64,000 nt of DNA from Melioribacteraceae bacterium (GTDB lineage: Bacteria; Bacteroidota; Ignavibacteria; Ignavibacteriales; Melioribacteraceae), in NCBI GenBank assembly GCA_021740785.1, contig JAIOZI010000012.1, positions 1 to 64,000 on the forward strand, in the 5' to 3' direction. The stretch's first letter is position 1. Each line of letters starts with the position of its first letter. Made by a program: the position numbers and the translations under genes. Under the pieces are notes generated by a model. That model ran no database searches and had not been told where the DNA came from. It saw only the letters and a list, made by a program, of their open reading frames with translations. Shown here piece by piece: positions 37,444-46,421 of the stretch.

Positions 37444-38827
37444 GATTTTAATCATAGATGACGATAATTTAGTTTGTGCCTCACTTAGAAAAGTGCTTAT
37501 TAAAATGGGCTACGATGCGGAAATTTGTATGGAAGCAGAATATGCGTTTGAGTCCGTGGAAAAACATAAGCCCGATATTATTCTTCTTGATATTTATTTA
37601 ACTACACATAACGGTCTTGATATTCTAAAAGTATTACATGATAAATATTTTGAAATTCCGGTTATTATGATTACCGCTTATTCCGATGTAAAGATTGCAG
37701 TAGCTGCAATGAAATCCGGCGCATATGATTTTTTACTAAAACCAATTGACCTTGAGCAGCTAAAACACATATTGGATAAATGTGTAAATCATCTTTCATT
37801 AAAAAGGGAAGTCGATAAACTTCATGCTATACTTGATGAAGATAAGTTGTTAACAAAAGAATATTTCGGGTCAAGCCGTGGAATTATAAAAACACTTTCA
37901 ATAGCTGAACGGTATGCAAAAGCTGAAGATACAACTGTATTAATTGAAGGGGAGAGCGGAACAGGCAAGGAAGTATTTGCAAATTATATTCATCAAAACA
38001 GCAGCAGAAAAGAAAAAGTTTTCATTTCATTAAATTGCGGTACAATTCCAAAAGAGCTTGCCGAAAGTGAATTATTCGGTCATGAAAAAGGAGCTTTCAC
38101 CGGTGCGGCACAAAAGACTAAGCTAGGTAAATTTGAATTATCAGACGGAGGCACACTGCTGCTGGATGAAATCGGGGAATTGACTTTAGACCTTCAAGTT
38201 AAATTGTTGAGAGTTTTACAGGAAAGAAAATTTTATCGTCTCGGCGGTGAAAGAGAATTAAGCGTTAATGTAAGAGTAATTGCCGCCACAAATAAAAATT
38301 TGGAAGATGAAGTTAGAGATGGCAATTTTCGTGAAGATTTATTCTATAGATTAAACGTTGCTAAAATTATTATTCCACCTCTTAGAGAACGGAAAGAAGA
38401 TATCCCGGCACTTACATATTCATTTGCACATGCGTTTGCTAAAAAATTCGATAAAAAAATTCTAAAGATAAATGAAGACCTTATTCAATTTTTGCAGGAA
38501 CAAACTTGGAAAGGAAATATTCGTGAGTTAAGAAATGCCGTTGAAAGAGCTGTGCTTCTTTTAGACGGAAGTGAATTAAAAATACAGCATTTTGATTTCC
38601 TCAGACTTAATAAAACTGAAGTCGGCGACACTGATAATTTTCAACTTCATGTTCCACCGCAAGGTGTAAAAATAGAAACTGTATTAAGAGAATTAATTAT
38701 AAAAACGCTTAAAATCACTGACGGTAACCAGGTGCGTGCCGCTAAAATACTTGGATTATCCAGGTCAAAATTTCGGTACAGGATGGAACAATTGGGTATC
38801 GAAATAACAAAAAATTTCATCTCCTGA
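37433..38827 (+). CDS. Sigma-54-dependent response regulator (NtrC family), probable flagellar activator
   Basis: This 464-residue regulator has a receiver domain (about 1-120; DD near 9-11, phosphoacceptor Asp in LLDIYL near 53, Lys in LLKPID). The AAA+ domain has Walker A GESGTGKE near 173, the sigma-54-contacting GAFTGA near 220, and DGGTLLLDEIGEL as Walker B. A Fis-type HTH, NQVRAAKILGLSRSKFRYRM, closes the protein. It is paired with the kinase just upstream. The good sigma-54 promoter before flgB is its likely target. ATG 37433 gives the standard MRPKILIIDDD start; ATG 37415 is possible. It resembles FlgR/FleQ-type activators. Confidence 0.92.
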   Translation: MRPKILIIDDDNLVCASLRKVLIKMGYDAEICMEAEYAFESVEKHKPDIILLDIYLTTHNGLDILKVLHDKYFEIPVIMITAYSDVKIAVAAMKSGAYDFLLKPIDLEQLKHILDKCVNHLSLKREVDKLHAILDEDKLLTKEYFGSSRGIIKTLSIAERYAKAEDTTVLIEGESGTGKEVFANYIHQNSSRKEKVFISLNCGTIPKELAESELFGHEKGAFTGAAQKTKLGKFELSDGGTLLLDEIGELTLDLQVKLLRVLQERKFYRLGGERELSVNVRVIAATNKNLEDEVRDGNFREDLFYRLNVAKIIIPPLRERKEDIPALTYSFAHAFAKKFDKKILKINEDLIQFLQEQTWKGNIRELRNAVERAVLLLDGSELKIQHFDFLRLNKTEVGDTDNFQLHVPPQGVKIETVLRELIIKTLKITDGNQVRAAKILGLSRSKFRYRMEQLGIEITKNFIS

Positions 38828-38910
38828 TGAGATATATCTTTTACTAACCTTTACTTTCCGGTATATTTCAGCCCGCTTACCCTATTAAGAAAAAAAACTT
38901 ACAAAATCAC

Positions 38911-38937
38911 TAAAATCAAATTCAATTTATTCGATAA
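38911..38937 (+). promoter_or_regulatory. Sigma-28-type promoter of the chemotaxis operon
   Basis: TAAA at 38911-38914, 15 bases, TTCGATAA at 38930-38937, then T. It lies about 40 bases before the first gene of the operon (HEAT protein). Confidence 0.78.
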
Positions 38938-38977
38938 TGTTGTAGGAATACTCTGAAAATATTTATCGGATCAACTT

Positions 38978-40357
38978 ATGCAATTGCAATCGGAAGTAAT
39001 TAAAGAACTAAACGGGAACCTGCAATCGAATGATGCTTCTATTCGGCGAAGGGCTGTAGAAAAATATGCTCAGGAAGAAGTGGAAGACGGCATCATTATA
39101 AAATTTATTGAAATGCTTTATGATGAAGACATCGGAGTTCGGGATTCCATTTCTAAATTACTCATTAAGAATAAACGGAAAAGTGTCGCCGAATCATTGG
39201 TTCCGTTAATCTCTTCTGAACAAATCAGCATCAGGAATTTGGCAGGCGAGATATTGGTACAATTTGGCGAGCATGCTGTAGATCCGCTAAGTAATTACTT
39301 AACAATTGCTAATGATGACGATCAGAAATTTGTTGTTGATCTGCTCAGTTTGATTGGCAGCAACAATGCATCGACAGAAATTTATAAGGTACTAAAAACC
39401 TCAAAAAACAGTAATGTAATAATTGCTTGTATCGAAGCATTGGGCAGCACCCGGTACGCAGAGGCTGTTCAGCCGATAAGCGTTTTATATAATAATAATG
39501 ATCTTTACAAACCGACAATAGTTGAAGCCCTGGGTAGAATTGGAACGAAAGAAGCATATGATTTTCTACTCCAAAATTATAATGTAGAAGATGATCTGAC
39601 AAAATTTGCAATAATTGAAAGTTTCGGGGCGCTGGGTGATGAAGAAGCATTTTTCATTTTAATCTCGGATCTAAAGAAATTTTCTGGTCCTCTTTGCTGG
39701 GCGGCAGTTGAATCTTTATCCCAATTAAAAGAGCGTTTGGCACTTGATATACCATTTGATGATAATGTTAAGAACGCTCTATTATCTGTTTTAAGAGAAA
39801 GCGAACTTAAATATCAAAAAGCTGCTATTTCACTTTTGGCGGTGTATGACGATAAAGATTTAATTCTGGAAGTACTCTCTTTCTACGGTATGGATGAACT
39901 AATTGACAAACAAATCAAAGAACAAGTGTTTGCAAATCCGGTTAATTTTATTTTTGCACTTCTCAAATATGATTTTGAATACAACCAAAATATTAAATCC
40001 GTACTTGAATTAACCAAGGAAGTAATTGGATCTTTCGGGGCAGAAATCCTCGATAAACTCGGTGATATTAATTCAAAAAATTTGTGCGAAATATTCAGCG
40101 GCAAACTGTCCCATGCCGATGAAGAAATAAGAAGATATTGTACTGAACTCCTATTCTTTTGTGCTCCTGACCTGGCGATCTTATATATAGATGAAATGAT
40201 TTCGGATGATAACATTTGGAATAGGTTAAGACTTGTTGAGATACTTGAATATTTCATTAATAATGAAACTGTAAAAGAAGCCATCGAAAAGCTGTGTGAT
40301 GATTCAGAAGAGATGGTGAGCAACAAAGCGAATGAAGTAATATTAGCAAATAGATAA
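38978..40357 (+). CDS. HEAT-repeat protein at the head of the chemotaxis operon
   Basis: This 459-residue soluble helical protein consists of HEAT-like repeats of about 30 residues: examples are NDASIRRRAVEKYAQEE, DEDIGVRDSISKLLI, SIRNLAGEILVQFGEHAVDPL and KPTIVEALGRIGTKEAYDFLL. Such repeats form protein-binding superhelices. No catalytic motif or lyase domain is seen. It is the first gene behind a sigma-28-type promoter and is followed by cheR after 28 bases. A scaffold or adaptor in chemotaxis is therefore likely, but its partner is unknown. Confidence 0.75.
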   Translation: MQLQSEVIKELNGNLQSNDASIRRRAVEKYAQEEVEDGIIIKFIEMLYDEDIGVRDSISKLLIKNKRKSVAESLVPLISSEQISIRNLAGEILVQFGEHAVDPLSNYLTIANDDDQKFVVDLLSLIGSNNASTEIYKVLKTSKNSNVIIACIEALGSTRYAEAVQPISVLYNNNDLYKPTIVEALGRIGTKEAYDFLLQNYNVEDDLTKFAIIESFGALGDEEAFFILISDLKKFSGPLCWAAVESLSQLKERLALDIPFDDNVKNALLSVLRESELKYQKAAISLLAVYDDKDLILEVLSFYGMDELIDKQIKEQVFANPVNFIFALLKYDFEYNQNIKSVLELTKEVIGSFGAEILDKLGDINSKNLCEIFSGKLSHADEEIRRYCTELLFFCAPDLAILYIDEMISDDNIWNRLRLVEILEYFINNETVKEAIEKLCDDSEEMVSNKANEVILANR

Positions 40358-40385
40358 ATGATTTTTTCGAACTGTGGAAGGAAGA

Positions 40386-41291
40386 ATGAATAACTTTGCA
40401 TTGAACACTGCCGGACAATCAAATTCATCCTTTGGATTTAATTTAAGTAAAAATTCAGCCGCACTTTCTAATGAATGTTTTGCAGAATGGCGTGAGTACA
40501 TTTATAAATTATGCGGTATATATTTTCAGGATAATAAAAAATATCTGCTTGAGAACCGCTTACAAAAACGGTTGAATTATCTTGGAATTGATACATTTGA
40601 GAAATATTTAGATTATGTAAAATACGGAACCAAGAGAAGTGTTGAACTGGAATATCTCTATGAAGTAATTACAATTAATGAAACCTTCTTTTTCAGAAAT
40701 CAACCGCAGTTGAATGTTCTTGTTTCTTCTGTAATTCCCGAACTTCACAAATCCAAAAGTGAATTCAACAGAAATAAACTGAGAATCTGGAGCGCCGCAT
40801 CCTCATCGGGCGAAGAAGCTTATTCAATCGCCATGACAATTGAAGAGTTTGTTAAACCGAAATTTCCCGGTTTACGCGTTGAAATTGTAGGTACCGATAT
40901 AAACAGAAATGTTTTACAAACTGCATCAAAGGGAATTTACAGAGAATACTCGATCCGGAATACACCCTCATATTATCTGAAAAAATATTTCTCTACAAGG
41001 GATGGGCAATATGAACTTAATTCGAATATCAAATCTATGGTTTCCTTCAAATTTTTGAATCTCTTCGATGAATCGAGTATGAGAATGATGTTGAATTTCG
41101 ATATAATTTATTGTGCAAACGTATTGATCTACTTTAACGCGGAATCAAAGATACAGGTAGTGTCGAACTTATATAATGCACTTAATAAATACGGTTATTT
41201 ATTTATCGGTTATTCAGAAACGCTTCATGGAATTTCCAGAGCTTTTAAATTAGTAAGCTATCCGAAAACAATTGGTTATAAAAAGGAGTAA
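40386..41291 (+). CDS. cheR: Chemotaxis protein methyltransferase CheR
   Basis: This protein of about 301 residues transfers methyl groups from S-adenosylmethionine to glutamates of MCPs. The N-terminal helical domain has WREYIYKLCGIYF and LENRLQKRL; the SAM domain has TINETFFFRNQPQL, IWSAASSSGEEAYSIAM, GTDINRNVL, and IIYCANVLIYFNAE. The start at ATG 40386 has GGAAGGAAG directly upstream; a GTG at 40374 would add four residues and lacks a ribosome site. There is no TPR extension. It opens the canonical part of the che operon, and its target in the window is the MCP at 8368. Confidence 0.93.
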   Translation: MNNFALNTAGQSNSSFGFNLSKNSAALSNECFAEWREYIYKLCGIYFQDNKKYLLENRLQKRLNYLGIDTFEKYLDYVKYGTKRSVELEYLYEVITINETFFFRNQPQLNVLVSSVIPELHKSKSEFNRNKLRIWSAASSSGEEAYSIAMTIEEFVKPKFPGLRVEIVGTDINRNVLQTASKGIYREYSIRNTPSYYLKKYFSTRDGQYELNSNIKSMVSFKFLNLFDESSMRMMLNFDIIYCANVLIYFNAESKIQVVSNLYNALNKYGYLFIGYSETLHGISRAFKLVSYPKTIGYKKE

Positions 41292-41298
41292 GGGCTTA

Positions 41299-41664
41299 AT
41301 GAAAAAAATTATTTTATTAGCAGACGATTCACCAACAATTAGGAAATTTGTAGCTTTTTCACTAAAGATGAAAGGCTACGAGGTTCTTTCCGCATCCGAT
41401 GGAATGGAGGCAATGGAAATGCTCCCCGATAATGCGATTGATCTGATTATAACTGATTTAAACATGCCTAACCTTGATGGTTTTTCATTAATAAATATGC
41501 TGAGAGAAAATCCTGATTATGAGGATGTGCCGATTATAATTCTTTCATCATTATCAAGCGGGGAAGAAATAAAGCGCGGAATGTCTTGCGGCGCTAATTC
41601 TTATTTAATTAAACCGTTCAACCCGGAAAGAATCCACTACGAAGTATCAAAATATCTAAATTAA
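41299..41664 (+). CDS. Single-domain response regulator, CheY-like
   Basis: This 121-residue receiver has no output domain: ADDSPTIRKF at the N-terminus, phosphoacceptor Asp in LIITDLNMPNLDGF near 52, SS in place of the common TT switch region (ILSSLSSGEE), and Lys in SYLIKPF. The ATG at 41299 follows an AAGGAG and aligns with other CheY proteins. It is the first of two consecutive CheY-type genes between cheR and the cheZ-like gene. One of them probably serves the motor; the other may act as phosphate sink. Confidence 0.88.
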   Translation: MKKIILLADDSPTIRKFVAFSLKMKGYEVLSASDGMEAMEMLPDNAIDLIITDLNMPNLDGFSLINMLRENPDYEDVPIIILSSLSSGEEIKRGMSCGANSYLIKPFNPERIHYEVSKYLN

Positions 41665-41676
41665 AAAAGAGGATGA

Positions 41677-42054
41677 ATGATGGATTTAACTTTTTTAGTT
41701 GTTGATGATTCAGTAACAATGAGAAGAATCGTCGTTAACACATTAAAGAATATTGGATTTGTAAATTATGTTGAAGCTGCGGACGGTAAAGAAGCGCTTC
41801 AAAAACTACACGCGAATACTAATATTAATTTTGTGATAACTGACTGGAACATGCCGGAAATGTCGGGACTTGAACTCGTAAAAAGCATTAGGGGAGATGA
41901 AAATTTTGCAAATCTGCCCATACTTATGGTTACAACCCGAGGTGTTAAGGAAGATATTGTTGAGGCATTAAAGGTGAAGGTCTCTAACTATGTTGTAAAA
42001 CCTTTTACGCCTGCAGTCCTTAAAGATAAAATCGATCAAATACTCTCTCAATAA
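41677..42054 (+). CDS. cheY: Chemotaxis response regulator CheY
   Basis: This 125-residue protein is closer to classical CheY: VVDDSVTMRRIVVNTLKNIGF, EAADGKEAL, phosphoacceptor Asp in FVITDWNMPEMSGLELVK, MVTTRG as the switch, and NYVVKPFTP with the conserved Lys. The DWNMP sequence is typical of the CheY that binds FliM. It sits directly upstream of the cheZ-like gene, which would dephosphorylate it. Confidence 0.92.
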   Translation: MMDLTFLVVDDSVTMRRIVVNTLKNIGFVNYVEAADGKEALQKLHANTNINFVITDWNMPEMSGLELVKSIRGDENFANLPILMVTTRGVKEDIVEALKVKVSNYVVKPFTPAVLKDKIDQILSQ

Positions 42055-42066
42055 TTAGGTGAAATT

Positions 42067-42828
42067 ATGTCATTAAAAAATAACATGGCTGATGTTTTTA
42101 GTAAACTCGATGATCTGAAAACAGTCTTTAAGTTTGGCGAAAAGGTTGTTCCTATAATTCAAAACCTGATTGAATTTATGAAAGAGATAGTTCCTCTACT
42201 GGAACAAATTAATACTTCAATTGCAGACAGCACTAAACAGATGCCGAAAGCAACTTACCAGATTAATGATGTTACAAGCGCAACCGAACTTGCTACGAAT
42301 GAAATTCTTGATCTGGTTGACCAGATTTCTAATACTCTTGAGCGGCTTGAAGCTTCGGTTGACGGGCTGATTGAGCAAAGCAAAAGCAGAGATGAACTTC
42401 GCATTAAGTTACTGAATGTTCTGGCAGGAAATGACGAAGCTATTTCAATATTCAATGAATATGAAAAACTTCAAATTACCAGCGGTGAAATTGATGAATA
42501 TAAGCAAATTATTAAATCCGTAAGTGAGGATACTTATAAGATTACTCTTTCACTTCAAGTCCAGGATATTACAACACAGCAGCTTGGCGCCGTTAATCAT
42601 TTAATTGTTTCGGTGAATAACAGGTTGAGTTCATTAATTGAAAATATTGAAAAATCGGATCTGCATTCAGATATTGAAGAGCTTTCTATTGAACTTCCGA
42701 AAGACGTACATTTTGATGCTAATGCAACATACAATAACCGCGAAGGTAAACAAGATGCTGTTGATGAATTAATTGAAGTGGAAAATAAAAAAACCACGCA
42801 GGCAGAAATTGATGAACTATTTAAGTGA
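42067..42828 (+). CDS. cheZ: CheZ-like CheY phosphatase
   Basis: This 253-residue, nearly all-helical protein shows the catalytic helix LQVQDITTQQLGAVNHLI, with Asp167 and Gln171 at the spacing of the catalytic pair of CheZ (D-x3-Q), preceded by ATNEILDLVDQISN. The C-terminus ends AEIDELFK after a disordered linker, as in CheZ proteins where a C-terminal peptide docks on CheY. It lies between cheY and cheA. It would dephosphorylate CheY-P. Confidence 0.82.
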   Translation: MSLKNNMADVFSKLDDLKTVFKFGEKVVPIIQNLIEFMKEIVPLLEQINTSIADSTKQMPKATYQINDVTSATELATNEILDLVDQISNTLERLEASVDGLIEQSKSRDELRIKLLNVLAGNDEAISIFNEYEKLQITSGEIDEYKQIIKSVSEDTYKITLSLQVQDITTQQLGAVNHLIVSVNNRLSSLIENIEKSDLHSDIEELSIELPKDVHFDANATYNNREGKQDAVDELIEVENKKTTQAEIDELFK

Positions 42829-42833
42829 TCATT

Positions 42834-44588
42834 ATGGATGAAACAAACACATACGAAATGCTGAACGATCCCGAAATGAAAGAAATTTTTGAAAGCTTCA
42901 TTACGGAAACTAAAGAAATACTTGAAAAATTGGATGTAGATCTAATTGAACTGGAAAAAGATTCGCAAAATAAAGATTTGCTTAATCAAATTTTCCGGGC
43001 ATTTCATACAATTAAAGGTACGTCCGGATTCTTAAGTTTAGAAAAACTGCAAACTCTTACACATCGATGTGAAGATATTCTAAATAAACTGAGAAAAGGT
43101 GAAGTATTATTAAATGATGATATAATGGATATCATTCTTAAAGCATTCGACAGCATAAAGGAATTGATGGTTGTAATAGAAACAAATAAAAATGAGGATT
43201 ATGATGTTCAATTTATAATTGAAACGCTGGACAAGCTTTTAGAAGTTATTGAGAATGATGATGAAATAAAAAAAGTAATGAAGGAAGTTGGGGAACAAGA
43301 ACAAATAGCAAATACTTCTGAAATTAAAACCACCGGTGATAAAAATGAAGGAGTAAAATCAGCACAAACCTCTAGAGCAAAACCTAGCAAATTGGTTGAT
43401 AACAGTATCCGTGTTGATGTTGAACGTCTTGACGAACTTCTGAATATAGTTTCGGAATTGGTGCTGGGAAGAAATCGATTATCACAGATAAACATGGATG
43501 TTGCTAATGAATATGAAGCAACCGATCTCGCCAGGGGGTTGGCGGAAACAACCAGGCAAATTGATTTGATGACGACCGAACTGCAACTGGCTGTTATGAA
43601 AACAAGGATGATTAAAATAGGGAAAGTGTTTAATAAGTTTCCTCGTTTGGTACGTGATCTGAGCCGGGAAGTTGGAAAAGAGATTGCATTAGAAATTAAT
43701 GGCGAAGAGACTGAACTTGACAAAACATTAATTGAAGAAATTCACGATCCATTAGTTCATTTGATTAGAAACTCAGTTGATCATGGAATTGAATCTGCAG
43801 AAGAAAGAAAAAAAGTAAATAAGGATGCAAAAGGAAAAATAATTCTCTCTGCCGAACATGAAGGAAATAATATTATCATTAGGATTGAAGATGACGGCAA
43901 AGGAATTGATACAGAAAAAATAAAGAAAAGCGCTATAAAGAAAGGATTAATAACAAAAGATAAAGCCGAAGAACTCTCGGAGAATGAAGTTTATAATCTT
44001 ATTTTTTTACCCGGCTTTTCAACTGCCGAAAAAGTAAGTAATGTTTCAGGCAGAGGCGTTGGTATGGATGTAGTTAAGACCAACGTAATGAAATTAAGGG
44101 GAATTATCAATATTGAGTCGGAAGTTGGAAAAGGAACAAAAATAATAATTAAGCTGCCATTAACTTTAGCAATAATTCAAGGATTACTTGTACAAGTTGC
44201 AGGCAACACAATTGTTTTGCCTCTCAGTACTGTTGTGGAGGTCGTTAGAATTTCTAAGAAGAAAATTCATTCCGTTAATGGAAGAAAGGTTATTAATCTA
44301 AGAGACAAAGTTTTACCGTTACTTAATATTCACAAAGAAATGTTCGGAATAAATACTAATGGTAAAAATAGCGAATGGAGTTACATCGTTGTACTCGGAA
44401 TTGCAGAAAAGCGTTTCGGTATTGTTGTTGATAAATTAATAGGTCAAAAAGAAGTTGTAATCAAATCACTCGGTAATTATCTCGGAAAGGTACAAGGCGT
44501 TGCCGGTTCGACGATTATGGGTGACGGCACGGTTGTAATTATTGCAGATATTGCTGAATTATTAAATAAAATTGCTGAAGAAAATTGA
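42834..44588 (+). CDS. cheA: Chemotaxis histidine kinase CheA
   Basis: This kinase of about 584 residues has an Hpt domain with the phosphoacceptor His58 in FHTIKGTSGF, a linker of about 65 residues with no recognisable CheY-binding P2 domain, a dimerisation helix (RLDELLNIVSELVLGRNRL), an HATPase with HLIRNSVDHGIES, DDGKGID and GRGVGMDVVK, and a C-terminal CheW-like domain. The gene overlaps the cheZ-like stop if the GTG at 42825 is used; ATG 42834 is preferred. No separate cheW is in the window. Confidence 0.94.
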   Translation: MDETNTYEMLNDPEMKEIFESFITETKEILEKLDVDLIELEKDSQNKDLLNQIFRAFHTIKGTSGFLSLEKLQTLTHRCEDILNKLRKGEVLLNDDIMDIILKAFDSIKELMVVIETNKNEDYDVQFIIETLDKLLEVIENDDEIKKVMKEVGEQEQIANTSEIKTTGDKNEGVKSAQTSRAKPSKLVDNSIRVDVERLDELLNIVSELVLGRNRLSQINMDVANEYEATDLARGLAETTRQIDLMTTELQLAVMKTRMIKIGKVFNKFPRLVRDLSREVGKEIALEINGEETELDKTLIEEIHDPLVHLIRNSVDHGIESAEERKKVNKDAKGKIILSAEHEGNNIIIRIEDDGKGIDTEKIKKSAIKKGLITKDKAEELSENEVYNLIFLPGFSTAEKVSNVSGRGVGMDVVKTNVMKLRGIINIESEVGKGTKIIIKLPLTLAIIQGLLVQVAGNTIVLPLSTVVEVVRISKKKIHSVNGRKVINLRDKVLPLLNIHKEMFGINTNGKNSEWSYIVVLGIAEKRFGIVVDKLIGQKEVVIKSLGNYLGKVQGVAGSTIMGDGTVVIIADIAELLNKIAEEN

Positions 44589-45661
44589 TAGAAAAAATTA
44601 AGGTTGCGATTGTTGATGATTCTGCCTTCATGAGAAAGTCGCTTTCAATTATTTTGGGGGCTGATCCTGAAATTGAGATTATCGGTACTGCCAGGGATGG
44701 AGTTGACGGAATTGAACTTATTAAAAAAACCAAACCTGATGTTGTAACACTCGATATTGAAATGCCCCGTATGGACGGGCTTTCAGCATTAAAAATAATT
44801 ATGAAGGAATGTCCCACTTCGGTTATAATGGTAAGTTCATTAACTACCGAAGGCGCCGAAGCAACAATGGAAGCCCTGGAACTCGGAGCTGTAGATTTTA
44901 TTCCGAAAGAAATGTCATACGTCAGCGTAAAAATAGTTGATATTAAAGAAGAATTAATAAGAAAAATCAAATCTATTGCTAAGCATCATGCTTTAAAGAA
45001 TAGATTATTAAGAATCCAAAGCAGGCTTCATAGTCCGCAAGACTCAGCGCCGAAAATCCCGGCTTACAGAACCAATAATATTCCCAAAGCCGGATTTAAA
45101 GCAATTACTATCGGAATTTCAACTGGGGGACCTATTTCGCTTCAGAAGGTTATCCCGATGCTGTCTGGAGATATTAAAATTCCGATTTTTTTGGTTCAGC
45201 ATATGCCGCCTACATTTACAAAGTCGCTTGCCGATAGATTGAATAATCTCAGTAGTATTAAGGTTAAAGAGGCTGAACATAACGAGGTTGTAAAAGGTGG
45301 TACGGTTTATGTTGCACATGGTGGACAGCACATGCTGATCTATAAAAGTACTAAAGGAAATGTCTGCATTAAGTTATCAGAATATCCGGCAAATACATTA
45401 CATAAACCATCGGTTGATGTTATGATGAATTCCGTTCTTGATATTTACGGCAGACAAACATTAGGAGTAATAATGACAGGAATGGGGAAGGATGGTTTTG
45501 AAGGAATTAAAAGACTTAAAGCACTCGGTGGATATACAATTGCGCAGGACGAATTATCTTGCGTGGTTTACGGGATGCCTAAAGCAATTGTTGACAAAGG
45601 GCTTGCAGATTCAATATCTCCCTTAGAGAAAATACCAAAATTAATCAATAACGCGGTGTAA
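44585..45661 (+). CDS. cheB: Protein-glutamate methylesterase CheB
   Basis: This 358-residue protein demethylates and deamidates MCPs. The receiver domain has VAIVDDSAFMRKSL and phosphoacceptor Asp57 in LDIEMPRMDGL. The methylesterase domain has the catalytic Ser179 in GISTGGP, His in LVQHMPPTFTKSLADRL, and Asp in GVIMTGMGKDGFEG. The TTG start overlaps the cheA stop (TTGA), which suggests coupled translation. It is paired with cheR in the same operon; no cheD is seen. Confidence 0.93.
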   Translation: MIEKIKVAIVDDSAFMRKSLSIILGADPEIEIIGTARDGVDGIELIKKTKPDVVTLDIEMPRMDGLSALKIIMKECPTSVIMVSSLTTEGAEATMEALELGAVDFIPKEMSYVSVKIVDIKEELIRKIKSIAKHHALKNRLLRIQSRLHSPQDSAPKIPAYRTNNIPKAGFKAITIGISTGGPISLQKVIPMLSGDIKIPIFLVQHMPPTFTKSLADRLNNLSSIKVKEAEHNEVVKGGTVYVAHGGQHMLIYKSTKGNVCIKLSEYPANTLHKPSVDVMMNSVLDIYGRQTLGVIMTGMGKDGFEGIKRLKALGGYTIAQDELSCVVYGMPKAIVDKGLADSISPLEKIPKLINNAV

Positions 45662-45663
45662 TA

Positions 45664-45912
45664 ATGGAAGAAAATTTTGAAGAGATATTATATACTGAAA
45701 TTTCACCCAGAGATATTTCCGGAAGCGGAAATGTTATTAAAAGTGAAAATGTTAATCTTACTGGTAAATCAAAAATTTCAATTGAACAAAACAGTGAAGA
45801 TGGTGTTAAAATTGTTTTAAAAAAGGATGATGAAGAAAACATCAAAGAGATAAAATTTATCTGTTCATGCGGCGAAACCAAATCAATATTATTAGATTAT
45901 TCCGACCAATAA
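45664..45912 (+). CDS. Small protein with a CSCG motif, unknown
   Basis: This 82-residue acidic protein starts 2 bases after cheB, so it is probably co-transcribed. It is predicted to be beta-rich, and near residue 70 has ICSCGETKSILLDY, a CxCG motif that may bind metal or serve as half of a zinc site. I know of no chemotaxis protein with this pattern. It is the last gene before the flgB promoter. Confidence 0.55.
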   Translation: MEENFEEILYTEISPRDISGSGNVIKSENVNLTGKSKISIEQNSEDGVKIVLKKDDEENIKEIKFICSCGETKSILLDYSDQ

Positions 45913-45988
45913 TCAGCAAGTGTATATATTTAGCCAACCATTATTCTAATTCCGGCTTCTATTCTCAATTTATAATGTAAATTCAGTC

Positions 45989-46004
45989 TGGCACTCAAAT
46001 TGCA
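45989..46004 (+). promoter_or_regulatory. Sigma-54 promoter before flgB
   Basis: TGGCAC at 45989-45994, 5 bases, TTGCA at 46000-46004: a full match to the known -24/-12 consensus (GG and GC correctly spaced). It lies 28 bases before the flgB ATG, as expected for early flagellar genes under an NtrC-type activator. Confidence 0.88.
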
Positions 46005-46031
46005 AATATTATCAGAAAAGAGATATTTGCA

Positions 46032-46421
46032 ATGGAAACAAATTCAATAAAATTACTCAATAAAGTTCTTAATTACTCGGTTGCCAAACAGAAAAAAATC
46101 AGCAAGAATATTGCAAATGTGGCAACTGAAAATTATCAACGAGAAGATGTTGACTTTTCAAAATTTTTGAAGCAATCTGAAGCTGCCGGCAATTTAAGAA
46201 TCGAAAAACCCAAACATATCGATATTAGTAACATCGATACTTATCAATCAGAATTAATTGAACCAACAAAAGATCTTTCCAGCGGATCGGGAAAGAACAA
46301 TGTAAATATTGATGAGGAGATGGCGGAAATGGCTCAGAATTCTCTTCTATTCAAATTTGCATCACAAAAACTGAATAGTCAATTCCGACAAATTCGAAAA
46401 GTAATCAGCGGAGGTAGATGA
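46032..46421 (+). CDS. flgB: Flagellar basal-body rod protein FlgB
   Basis: This 129-residue proximal rod protein is exported through the flagellar system. The N-terminus has the rod/hook helix motif KQKKISKNIANVATENYQRED, and the C-terminus is helical with VNIDEEMAEMAQNSLLFKFASQKL. It is the first gene behind the sigma-54 promoter at 45989 and overlaps flgC by 4 bases. Confidence 0.92.
   Translation: METNSIKLLNKVLNYSVAKQKKISKNIANVATENYQREDVDFSKFLKQSEAAGNLRIEKPKHIDISNIDTYQSELIEPTKDLSSGSGKNNVNIDEEMAEMAQNSLLFKFASQKLNSQFRQIRKVISGGR

Noticed and set aside
37470-37477. GACGATAA preceded 15 bases upstream by TAAG, in the sigma-54 activator gene
   Set aside because: The -35 differs, the -10 is off pattern and the bases encode the conserved DDD of the receiver domain.
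39883-40428. Minus-strand open frame of 181 codons over the HEAT gene and cheR start
   Set aside because: It crosses two real genes on the other strand and has no recognisable motif.
43208-43723. Minus-strand open frame of 171 codons inside cheA
   Set aside because: It is antisense to the conserved CheA domains, low in complexity (S-rich) and has no ribosome site; a shadow of the real gene.
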